From Planctomycetaceae bacterium (lineage in GTDB: Bacteria > Planctomycetota > Planctomycetia > Pirellulales > Pirellulaceae): DNA of 13,824 bases. The notes beneath the pieces are model-generated. The model was given only the letters and a program-made list of their open reading frames with translations, did no database searches and was not told where the DNA came from. The stretch is taken from the NCBI GenBank assembly GCA_002702965.1, contig PADE01000193.1:1-13824 (forward strand), read 5' to 3'. Made by a program: the position numbers and the translations under genes. How positions within the stretch are numbered: the stretch's first letter is position 1; every line of letters begins with the position of its first letter. Shown piece by piece: positions 1 to 6,534 of this stretch.

Positions 1-822
1 GGTGGCACCGGCTACGTGCTGGAATACAGCGGTAGCGCAATTCACTCACTCAGCATGGAAGAGCGAGTGACGGTATGCAACATGTCGATCGAGGCGGGAG
101 CTCGCGCGGGCATGATTGCACCGGACCAAAAAACGTTCGACTATCTTCGCGGGCGGAGTCACTCCCCGGCTGATTTCGACGGTTCGATTGTTCACTGGCA
201 GCAGTTGCCGTCCGACGAGGGCGCCCAATACGACGTCGTGCACCGATTCAACGGTCGGGACGTGGCTCCACAGATCACCTGGGGTACCAATCCGGGACAC
301 GTCATGTCGGTCGAGGATGTGATTCCCGACCCCACGGATCTTGTCAATCAGGCGGACCAACGATCGGCAACGGACGCCTTGAGCTACATGGGACTTGAGG
401 TTGGTAAATCTTTGACCGATGTCGCGGTGGATCGTGTGTTTATCGGGTCCTGTACCAACTCACGCATTGAAGATCTCCGAGCCGCCGCAGCGGTTGCGAA
501 GGGACATCACGTCGCTTCACACGTGGATGCCATGGTGGTTCCCGGAAGTGGATTGATCAAGCAACAGGCCGAGTCGGAAGGGCTCGATGCCGTGTTCCGG
601 GGCGCAGGATTTGCATGGCGTGAGGCGGGTTGCAGCATGTGTCTGGCGATGAATCCGGACCGGTTGGATCCCGGACAACGGTGTGCTTCGACGAGTAACC
701 GGAACTTCGAGGGCCGCCAGGGGAAAGGCGGACGGACCCACCTCGTCTCGCCAGCGATGGCCGCAGCCGCGGCCGTGCGTGGGCATTTTGTCGACGTCCG
801 TGACTGGGATTACGCCGGCTGA
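1..822 (+). CDS. leuC: 3-isopropylmalate dehydratase large subunit LeuC, C-terminal part (5' end outside window)
   Basis: The large subunit of isopropylmalate isomerase, with LeuD, converts 2-isopropylmalate to 3-isopropylmalate in leucine biosynthesis in the cytoplasm. The frame is open from base 1, so the ATG at 16 is internal; by comparison with the roughly 466-residue E. coli protein about 190 N-terminal residues are missing. Aconitase-superfamily blocks are nearly identical to known LeuC: SMEERVTVCNMSIE, TWGTNPG, VFIGSCTNSRIEDLRAA, AGCSMCLAMN, CASTSNRNFEGRQG and THLVSPAMAAAAA. The three cysteines that bind the [4Fe-4S] cluster are present, with codons at 451, 631 and 640. The gene ends in TGA at 820-822. 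leuD does not follow; the next gene is convergent, so leuD must lie upstream or elsewhere. The family call is secure. Confidence 0.97.
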   Translation, partial: GGTGYVLEYSGSAIHSLSMEERVTVCNMSIEAGARAGMIAPDQKTFDYLRGRSHSPADFDGSIVHWQQLPSDEGAQYDVVHRFNGRDVAPQITWGTNPGHVMSVEDVIPDPTDLVNQADQRSATDALSYMGLEVGKSLTDVAVDRVFIGSCTNSRIEDLRAAAAVAKGHHVASHVDAMVVPGSGLIKQQAESEGLDAVFRGAGFAWREAGCSMCLAMNPDRLDPGQRCASTSNRNFEGRQGKGGRTHLVSPAMAAAAAVRGHFVDVRDWDYAG

Positions 823-888
823 ACTGGCCCCTCTAGAGCCCACTGAATCTCAGCAAATCGCCCGTGTCTGATCACCGCGTGGGGCAGC

Positions 889-2172
889 TTATTGGCGCAG
901 CTTGCGCTGCCATTTATCGAATGCTTCTAGAGCGGCGGTCAGCTCGAGAATTTCACCGTTACGGAAAACACGAACCTTTGCTTCCGTTCCGATCTCCGTG
1001 TTTCCAATCATGTTGTACAACTCGCTGGCATCTCGAACTGGCTTCCCGCTCCAACTCAGAATGACATCTCCGGGCTGGACTCCCGCTGCCGCTGCGGGCG
1101 AGTTCTCGGTCACCCGAAACACATAAGCGCCGTCGAGTTGGTAGGTGGCCATATCCTCGTTAAGGGGAAGACCGAGCTCCTTGGCGAGTTCTTCGGAAAG
1201 AGATCGCGGCTCGATGCCCAGAAACCCGCGTTCGAACTTGCCGTGTTTTCGGATGCGCTCGAAGACAACGCGGGCTACGTTGCTGGGCACGGCAAAGCTG
1301 ATCCCTTGGTAGGACTCACCGACGATGGCCGTCGTAATACCAACCAATTGTCCGCGCGCATCGACCAGTGGGCCCCCACTATTTCCGGGATTCACGGCGG
1401 CGTCGGTTTGCAGATAGTCTTTGTGGGGCCGGTCCCTGGGCCCCAGCCATCGGTGCTTGGCGCTGACGATACCAAAAGTAATGCTGCGATCCAGTCCGAA
1501 CGGACTGCCGAGAGCCCAAACCATGGCGCCCGTGTCGAGTTCATCGCTATTACCCCAGTCGATCGGCATCAGCCCCGCGGGCCGAATCTTGAGCACGGCT
1601 AGGTCGGTTAATTCGTCGCTCCCGACAAGCGTTGCGGGAAGCACTCGCCCCCTTCCGATGGAAACCTGAATCCCATCTGCATCTTTGACAACGTGGGCAT
1701 TGGTTAGAACGTAACCCTCCGCATCGACCACGACCCCAGAGCCCTGGCCTTCGCTCAACCCATTGCGCATCCAGCTACGCGATCGCTGCTTACCCAAGAC
1801 GTTGATGTGAACCACACTCGGACCGGCTCGTTTAGAGACCTGCGTAGACAGTTCATTGAGTCGCACATTCTTGAGTGCCGTAGCGGCCACTTCGTATTCG
1901 GCTTGTTCTTTTCCCAGGTTCCAGGAATAGCTGATCCGTTGAATCAGTACGGGGACAATTGCGGCAGAAACGAGCAGGAACGCCACGAACGCCATGAGCC
2001 AAGTTACACGAGACAGCGATGGACCGGACGGCGCGGGAGTCGGCTTGGAAACAAGGGCGTCGTAGGGGTTTGTTGGCAGCTGCGCCGCCAGTGAAACGGC
2101 ATCCGGACTTTGAGAAGCACCGGACTCCGCGTTGGCTTCCCGAGTCTCTCTAGGGGTCGGGTCGAATTCCAT
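889..2172 (-). CDS. membrane-anchored HtrA/DegS-like trypsin-type serine protease with one PDZ domain
   Basis: The 427-residue protein is a HtrA/Deg-family endopeptidase of envelope quality control or stress signalling. A hydrophilic cytoplasmic tail (1-54) contains NPYDAL at 35-40. One membrane segment (about 55-77) and a charged spacer follow, then the protease domain (about 110-310). The catalytic triad is visible: His160 in TNAHVV, Asp190 in LTDLAVLK and Ser265 in GNSGGPLV. A single PDZ domain occupies about 315-412. One anchor plus one PDZ is the layout of DegS rather than DegP, which is secreted with two PDZs, but the cytoplasmic tail is longer than in DegS. The ATG start has GAGG 8 nt upstream (2181-2184), so the start is good. 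It is convergent with leuC and divergent from aat. The substrate is unknown; no anti-sigma factor is encoded nearby. Confidence 0.93.
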   Translation of the reverse strand: MEFDPTPRETREANAESGASQSPDAVSLAAQLPTNPYDALVSKPTPAPSGPSLSRVTWLMAFVAFLLVSAAIVPVLIQRISYSWNLGKEQAEYEVAATALKNVRLNELSTQVSKRAGPSVVHINVLGKQRSRSWMRNGLSEGQGSGVVVDAEGYVLTNAHVVKDADGIQVSIGRGRVLPATLVGSDELTDLAVLKIRPAGLMPIDWGNSDELDTGAMVWALGSPFGLDRSITFGIVSAKHRWLGPRDRPHKDYLQTDAAVNPGNSGGPLVDARGQLVGITTAIVGESYQGISFAVPSNVARVVFERIRKHGKFERGFLGIEPRSLSEELAKELGLPLNEDMATYQLDGAYVFRVTENSPAAAAGVQPGDVILSWSGKPVRDASELYNMIGNTEIGTEAKVRVFRNGEILELTAALEAFDKWQRKLRQ

Positions 2173-2225
2173 GAACCGATCCTCGGTTTAGTGCACAGAT
2201 GTCTCAGGCGGTCTGGGAAACGAGA

Positions 2226-2245
2226 AGCGTCTGGGCCCAGTCGCT
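2226..2245. promoter_or_regulatory. 20-bp near-perfect palindrome in the htrA-like/aat divergent spacer
   Basis: AGCGT-CTGGGCCCAG-TCGCT pairs with itself at 9 of 10 positions (one T-T mismatch) around a perfect 10-bp core at 2231-2240. It lies 54 bp upstream of the protease start and about 136 bp upstream of aat. With no loop and no T-tract it looks more like a dimeric regulator's operator than a terminator. No regulator is identified; the role is inferred from symmetry and position only. Confidence 0.45.
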
Positions 2246-2259
2246 AATGGGTGCCTTGT

Positions 2260-2265
2260 ATTATA
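2260..2265 (-). promoter_or_regulatory. possible -10 element for the htrA-like gene
   Basis: On the minus strand this reads TATAAT, an exact -10 consensus, about 88 bp upstream of the protease start. The matching -35 position about 17 bp further upstream has only a weak match, so this is a tentative promoter. If it is real, the palindrome at 2226-2245 falls in the early transcribed region. Confidence 0.33.
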
Positions 2266-2381
2266 ACCGTGCGCGGATCACGATGTGGTGCGTCAAGCCG
2301 AATTACCCGTTGTGGAGAGTTTCCGCAGGTGTAGGGAATTTGGATCGATCGTGTCGAATACGGTGACAGGTGCAGGGCGGA

Positions 2382-3083
2382 ATGTCAGAAGTTGCCGAAC
2401 CGATTTACTTTCCTCCAGTGACCGCGGCGATGGAGGGTGGGCTGTTGCGCGTTGGTGGCCGGTTAACTCCCGACTGGCTGTTGACGGCTTACGAAAGAGG
2501 AATTTTTCCCTGGCCCGTGATTGAGGATGATTGGGAGATCCTGGCCTGGTTTTCACCCGATCCTAGAGCGGTGATCGAATTGGATGGACTACATGTGTCA
2601 CGTCGCTTGGCGAGACGCATCCGTAGTCAGCGATTTGAAGTCACAATGAACCACGATTTTTCCGGTGTGGTTGCGGGTTGCAGCGAGCCGCGAAGGGATG
2701 ACAGCGGGACGTGGATTACGCCGGCGATCTGCGCCGCCTATCGGCAATTGCATGAATTGGGTCACGCACACAGCATCGAGGTATGGTGCCAGGGGGCGCT
2801 GGTCGGAGGCCTCTACGGTGTCGCACTGGGCGGGATGTTTGCGGGCGAGTCCATGTTCTTCCGGATGCGAGACGCTTCCAAGATTGCGATGTTTTTCCTA
2901 CTGGAACACCTCCGACAACGGGGCTTTACTCTATTCGATATTCAGCAGCAAACGCCGCATGCCGAGCGTATGGGTGCGGTTGAGATTTCTCGCTCACAGT
3001 TTCTCTCTCGTCTACACTGCGCCTTGGCGTTGCCCGTGACGTTTGGCGAGCGACTCCAAGGCGATTGCCCAAGTCTGGGATGA
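2382..3083 (+). CDS. aat: leucyl/phenylalanyl-tRNA--protein transferase
   Basis: Aat transfers Leu or Phe from aminoacyl-tRNA to proteins with N-terminal Arg or Lys, making N-degrons that ClpS delivers to ClpAP. Family blocks appear in the expected order (numbering from the ATG at 2382): YERGIFPW near 37-44, WFSPDPRAV near 56-64, SGTWIT near 108-113, HELGHAHSIEVW at 124-135 and GESMF at 155-159. Asp186 and Gln188 in FDIQQ match the E. coli residues proposed to act in catalysis. From this ATG the protein is 233 residues, against 234 in E. coli. An in-frame GTG at 2370 would add four residues but has a poorly spaced Shine-Dalgarno; the ATG has AGGG 4 nt upstream, short but better. It heads the plus-strand run that continues with the E1-like and MoaD-like genes. 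Confidence 0.96.
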   Translation: MSEVAEPIYFPPVTAAMEGGLLRVGGRLTPDWLLTAYERGIFPWPVIEDDWEILAWFSPDPRAVIELDGLHVSRRLARRIRSQRFEVTMNHDFSGVVAGCSEPRRDDSGTWITPAICAAYRQLHELGHAHSIEVWCQGALVGGLYGVALGGMFAGESMFFRMRDASKIAMFFLLEHLRQRGFTLFDIQQQTPHAERMGAVEISRSQFLSRLHCALALPVTFGERLQGDCPSLG

Positions 3084-3159
3084 GTGGATGTCTATCCTGC
3101 CGCTCATTTCGTCAAGTGAGATTGGTACCACTGGTGTCCGTCGTTTACGACTCGAGTAC

Positions 3160-3165
3160 AGGGAG
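3160..3165 (+). promoter_or_regulatory. Shine-Dalgarno site supporting a TTG start at 3173
   Basis: AGGGAG lies 7 nt upstream of TTG 3173. It supports that codon as the start of the E1-like gene in preference to ATG 3080, which overlaps the aat stop as ATGA but has no Shine-Dalgarno, or GTG 3134. Confidence 0.5.
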
Positions 3166-3172
3166 CATCCAT

Positions 3173-3910
3173 TTGAGTCTTTCGTCTGACGAACAGAAGC
3201 GTTACGCGCGACAGTTGGGCCCTGGCGTGCTGTCGGAGCAGGGGCAGTTAGATTTAGGTCGATCGACTGCGTTGGTGACTCGGGTGGGCGGCATGGGAGG
3301 ACCTGCCGCTCTGATGCTTACCATGGCCGGTATCGGTCGGGTCATTATTGCGCACGGCGGAGAGCTGATTTCTCCGGACCTGAATCGTCAGGTACTGGGT
3401 TGCGAAGCGGGGATCGGGCAACCGCGCGCTCCGCATTTTGCACAGTATTTGCGATCGGTGAACGGTTTTGTGGAAGTCGAACATGTCGACCACGAGCCGG
3501 CCGATAGCGAAGCGCTGGACCTGGCCCGCAGGTCGAGCATAGTCCTCTCTTGTCCACCGACTTTCGAGGAGCGTTTGCGACTCAATCGAGCTGCTGCAAT
3601 CGCGGGTGTTCCGCTGATAGACGCTGCGCAATGGGGAATGACCGGGACGCTGATGGTGATCCGAGCGGGCGAGACAGCGTGCCTACAATGCGTGTATCCA
3701 CAGGCGCCACCGTTCGAGGAGTTCTTCCCGGTGGTCGGCGCTATTTCCTCTGCGATCGGCTCCCTGGCGGCCCTCGAGGCGATTAAAATCCTCTCCGGAA
3801 CGGGCCGTCCTCTGCTGGGAAAGATGTTGACCTACGACGGCCACCAGGGACGGGTGACAACCCTGTCATTGACACGCCGAGACGATTGCCCCTGTTGTGC
3901 GGAGATGTGA
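3173..3910 (+). CDS. MoeB/ThiF/HesA (E1)-like protein with degenerate adenylation site
   Basis: This is an E1-like Rossmann-fold protein. Active relatives adenylate the C-terminal glycine of MoaD or ThiS. From TTG 3173 it has 245 residues (MoeB has 249), and RYARQ falls at residues 10-14 as in MoeB; ATG 3080 would give 276 residues with an unconserved extension. Retained are RYARQL (3200-3217), LNRQ (3380-3391), the zinc pairs CLQC (3680-3691) and CPCC (3887-3898), and the GSLAALEAIK helix. Altered are the nucleotide loop, RVGGMGG instead of GxGGxG (3281-3301); the ribose-binding acidic segment, now AHGGE; the Lys of GKPK, now Arg; and the catalytic Asp in DCTDN, now SCPPT (3548-3562). No cysteine lies between the zinc pairs and there is no rhodanese domain. 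It is followed after 30 nt by a MoaD-like gene. Family membership is clear; autonomous ATP-dependent activity looks unlikely. Confidence 0.88.
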   Translation: MSLSSDEQKRYARQLGPGVLSEQGQLDLGRSTALVTRVGGMGGPAALMLTMAGIGRVIIAHGGELISPDLNRQVLGCEAGIGQPRAPHFAQYLRSVNGFVEVEHVDHEPADSEALDLARRSSIVLSCPPTFEERLRLNRAAAIAGVPLIDAAQWGMTGTLMVIRAGETACLQCVYPQAPPFEEFFPVVGAISSAIGSLAALEAIKILSGTGRPLLGKMLTYDGHQGRVTTLSLTRRDDCPCCAEM

Positions 3911-3940
3911 GAGGCCGGCAAAAGTGGGAGAGGTGCAGCT

Positions 3941-4201
3941 ATGCAGATTCGTGTGGTCATGATGGGCCGCCACTATCACGAGTTGGAAGGACTACCCGAG
4001 TTCCTCGATCTATCGGAGCCGGCTTCGGTAGACGATGCGATCGATCGACTTACCGAACGACTCCCTCCGGGAAGTCATTTTCCGGGTTCCTGTTTGGTGG
4101 CCGTCTCGGGCAAGCACGTGGGGACCGTTGCGTCGCATTCCTCGGTGTCGCTGGTCGACGGTGATGAGTTGATGCTGCTTGCGCCAGTTGCCGGTGGCTA
4201 A
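3941..4201 (+). CDS. MoaD/ThiS-family ubiquitin-fold protein with C-terminal Gly-Gly
   Basis: This is an 86-residue beta-grasp protein ending in APVAGG, the tail that E1-like enzymes adenylate and that then carries sulfur as thiocarboxylate (MoaD, ThiS) or, in some relatives, joins target proteins. The segment DGDELMLLAPVAGG near the end matches the MoaD family closely. The 81-residue E. coli MoaD is of similar length. The ATG is preceded by AGAGG 7 nt upstream, a strong ribosome site. The gene sits 30 nt after the E1-like gene. No moaE, moaA, moaC or thiG is in the window, so the pathway (molybdopterin, another sulfur transfer, or protein modification) cannot be named. The last codons overlap the -35 of the sucC promoter. 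Confidence 0.88.
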   Translation: MQIRVVMMGRHYHELEGLPEFLDLSEPASVDDAIDRLTERLPPGSHFPGSCLVAVSGKHVGTVASHSSVSLVDGDELMLLAPVAGG

Positions 4202-4216
4202 ACGCCGCCCTATAAT
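4188..4216 (+). promoter_or_regulatory. sigma70-type promoter for sucCD
   Basis: TTGCCG at 4188-4193 (4/6 to TTGACA) and TATAAT at 4211-4216 (6/6) are separated by exactly 17 bp. The predicted start of transcription is near 4223, giving a leader of about 40 nt before sucC ATG 4263. The -35 lies in the last codons of the MoaD-like gene. This suggests sucCD can be transcribed independently of the upstream genes. Confidence 0.65.
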
Positions 4217-4262
4217 CCGCGACTCGTCCGATTCTCTCGAGCCAGACCTACGGACCGACGAC

Positions 4263-5450
4263 ATGAAGATCCATGAGTATCAAGGCAAACAATTGCTAGC
4301 TGCGGCCGGAGTCACGGTGCCTCGCGGCATCGTCGCAAGAACGCCCGACGAAGCGGCCGCCGCGTTCAGCGAACTCGGCGGTGAGATTGCCGTCATGAAA
4401 TCTCAGATTCACGCCGGCGGCCGCGGCAAGGGGCGGTTTAAGGAACAGCCCGATCAGCCGGGCGTCATCTTGGTCCGATCGGCCGACGAGGCGCGCGAAA
4501 ATGCCGAACGAATGATCGGCAACACGCTGGTCACGATCCAGACGGGCGAGGCGGGAAAAACGGTCAACGTCCTATTCGTCGAGCAGGGGCTGAACATCGC
4601 GCGTGAGCTTTATCTGGGGATTGTTGTCGACCGTGAATCGGGTGGCCCTGTCGTGATCGCTTCGTCGGAGGGCGGCATGTCGATCGAAGAGGTCGCTGCC
4701 GAGTCCCCGGAGAAGATTTTTCGCGAATCGCTGGATATCAGTACCGGGTTGCAGCCGAGCCAGGTTCGCAATCTGGCTGACAAGCTGGGTCTGGATGGCC
4801 AGGCGGCACAAAGTGCTACAACCTTTCTGCCCAAGCTGTGCCAGTTCTTCGTCGACAACGATTGCAGCATGACCGAAATCAATCCATTGGTGGTGACGGA
4901 TGAAGGTGAGTTGACGCCGCTAGATGCCAAAGTCAGTTTTGATGACAATGCGCTATTTCGCCACGAGAATTTTGCGGAGCTGCGCGATCTGAGCGAGGAA
5001 GACGAATCGGAAGTTCGTGCAGCCGATGCCGGATTGAGTTACGTCAACCTGGATGGGAACATTGGCTGCCTGGTGAACGGTGCCGGATTGGCCATGAGCA
5101 CGATGGACTTGATCAAGCTTCACGGCGGTGAACCGGCCAACTTTCTGGACGTCGGCGGTGGAGCCGACGTCCAGGCGGTGACCGAGGCGTTTCGCATCAT
5201 CCTGGCCGACCCGAACGTCAAGGCGGTGCTGGTAAACATCTTCGGCGGGATAATGAAGTGCGACACCATTGTGGAAGCCCTGCTAGGCGCCTACGAGAAA
5301 GTCGGCTTTAGTGTGCCGTTGGTCGTACGGCTGGAAGGCACCAACGTCGAAGTCGCTCGCGCCATGCTTGCCGAGAGCGACCGTGACATCACTACGGCGA
5401 CCGATCTGACCGACGCGGCGGAGAAGGTAGTGGCGACCCTCGGTGCGTGA
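4263..5450 (+). CDS. sucC: succinate--CoA ligase (ADP-forming) subunit beta
   Basis: SucC forms succinyl-CoA synthetase with SucD and carries the ATP-grasp and succinate sites; the complex makes ATP (or GTP) from succinyl-CoA in the TCA cycle. The protein has 395 residues, against 388 in E. coli. It begins MKIHEYQGKQLL, the typical SucC N-terminus. IHAGGRGKGRF (about 49-59) is in the nucleotide-binding ATP-grasp region, TEINPLVV (204-211) is in the metal-binding region, and GNIGCLVNGAGLAMSTMDL, FLDVGGGAD (294-302), VNIFGGIMKCD (324-334) and VRLEGTNVE are the C-terminal ligase blocks. An upstream in-frame start at 4179 overlaps the MoaD-like gene and is not used. The Shine-Dalgarno is weak despite a good promoter. 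sucD follows after 56 nt. Base specificity (ADP or GDP) is not determined. Confidence 0.97.
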   Translation: MKIHEYQGKQLLAAAGVTVPRGIVARTPDEAAAAFSELGGEIAVMKSQIHAGGRGKGRFKEQPDQPGVILVRSADEARENAERMIGNTLVTIQTGEAGKTVNVLFVEQGLNIARELYLGIVVDRESGGPVVIASSEGGMSIEEVAAESPEKIFRESLDISTGLQPSQVRNLADKLGLDGQAAQSATTFLPKLCQFFVDNDCSMTEINPLVVTDEGELTPLDAKVSFDDNALFRHENFAELRDLSEEDESEVRAADAGLSYVNLDGNIGCLVNGAGLAMSTMDLIKLHGGEPANFLDVGGGADVQAVTEAFRIILADPNVKAVLVNIFGGIMKCDTIVEALLGAYEKVGFSVPLVVRLEGTNVEVARAMLAESDRDITTATDLTDAAEKVVATLGA

Positions 5451-5506
5451 CATCTGCTCCCTCGCCACGCCTAGTGAGAGCGTTTCAAGAGACGGAAAGA
5501 CACATA

Positions 5507-6409
5507 ATGAGCATCCTCGTCGACAAAGACACGCGCGTTATCTGCCAAGGCATCACCGGTCGAGCTGGGTTGTTTCACAGCCAGAAATGTCGCGAATACG
5601 CACGCGACGAATGTGGACGCGAACAGCCCGTTTTCCTCGGCGGCGTGACGCCCGGCAAGGGGGGGACCGATGTCGATGGTTTTCCGGTGCTCAATACTGT
5701 CGCCGAGGCGGTCGAGACGATCGGAGCCAACACATCGATGGTTTTCGTGCCGCCGCGGTTCTGTGCCGATGCGATAATCGAAGCCGCCGATGCAGGCATC
5801 AAACTGATTGTTGCTATCACCGAAGGCGTCCCGGTGCTCGACATGGTTCGCGCGAAAGCGCACGTTGACCGAACCGGCAGTCGTCTGGTTGGACCGAACT
5901 GTCCGGGAGTGATCACGCCGGGCGTGGCGAAAATCGGTATCATGCCTGGTTATATCCACACGAACGGTACCGTCGGGCTGATCAGTCGCAGCGGAACACT
6001 GACCTACGAAGCCGCGTGGCAGATGGGTAGGGTGGGGCTAGGCCAATCGACGTGCGTGGGCATCGGTGGTGATCCGATTATCGGGACGAATTTCATCGAC
6101 CTGATCGAACTATTCCAAAACGACCCCGATACCGAAGCCATCCTGATGATTGGCGAAATCGGTGGCAACGCCGAGGAACAGGCGGCCGAGTACATCGAGC
6201 AAAACGTTACTAAGCCGGTCGCGGCGTTTATTGCCGGTCGAACCGCGCCTCCCGGCAAGCGGATGGGGCATGCGGGAGCGATTATTTCCGGTGGCAAGGG
6301 AACCGCCGCAGAGAAAGTCGCCGCTTTGGAATCCGCTGGAATTGAAGTTGCCCAGAGTCCGGCGGACATGGGCGAGGCCATGCAGCGCGCCATCGCCCGC
6401 CAGGACTAA
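5507..6409 (+). CDS. sucD: succinate--CoA ligase (ADP-forming) subunit alpha
   Basis: SucD binds CoA and carries the phosphohistidine of succinyl-CoA synthetase; it works as a dimer with SucC. The N-terminus MSILVDKDTRVICQGITGRAG matches known SucD, with GITG in the CoA-binding Rossmann domain. Other blocks are GGVTPGKGG (45-53), GPNCPGVITPG (129-139), SRSGTLTYEA, CVGIGGDPIIGTNF and MIGEIGGNAEE. The active His255 lies in GHAGAI. At 300 residues it is longer than E. coli SucD (289), mainly because about eight extra residues lie around 33-42 before GGVTPGKGG. The ATG has GGAAAG about 7 nt upstream. The upstream extension to 5447 is not conserved and overlaps the sucC end, so it is not used. Confidence 0.97.
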   Translation: MSILVDKDTRVICQGITGRAGLFHSQKCREYARDECGREQPVFLGGVTPGKGGTDVDGFPVLNTVAEAVETIGANTSMVFVPPRFCADAIIEAADAGIKLIVAITEGVPVLDMVRAKAHVDRTGSRLVGPNCPGVITPGVAKIGIMPGYIHTNGTVGLISRSGTLTYEAAWQMGRVGLGQSTCVGIGGDPIIGTNFIDLIELFQNDPDTEAILMIGEIGGNAEEQAAEYIEQNVTKPVAAFIAGRTAPPGKRMGHAGAIISGGKGTAAEKVAALESAGIEVAQSPADMGEAMQRAIARQD

Positions 6410-6517
6410 CGGCCGCTGAGACCCATCGACCGGGCGCTTCTTGACTACCCGCTGGATGCGTTCTGCACGCTGGATTGGATCGGGCGGCCATGCTGCCGCG
6501 CGCCGACCGAGATGACT

Positions 6518-6534
6518 TCTGAACAGAGTTCGGA
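6518..6534. terminator. small hairpin in the convergent sucD / hypothetical gap
   Basis: TCTGAAC-AGA-GTTCGGA forms a 7-bp stem with one G-T wobble and a 3-nt loop, touching the stop codon of the minus-strand gene (6535-6537). There is no T-tract on either side, so it is at best a weak terminator for the convergent genes. Nothing else stands out in 6410-6534. Confidence 0.28.

Noticed and set aside
4179..4262. In-frame upstream extension of sucC
   Set aside because: It overlaps the MoaD-like gene and its promoter, and the conserved SucC N-terminus MKIHEYQGK starts at 4263.
5447..5506. In-frame upstream extension of sucD
   Set aside because: It overlaps the sucC stop and is not conserved; MSILVDKDT at 5507 matches the family start.
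5471..5959. 162-codon minus-strand ORF within sucD
   Set aside because: It is the antisense shadow of a highly conserved gene.
6475..6505. GCGGC/GCCGC hairpin as a terminator after sucD
   Set aside because: The stem is only 5 bp, has no T-tract, and such GC stems are frequent by chance here.
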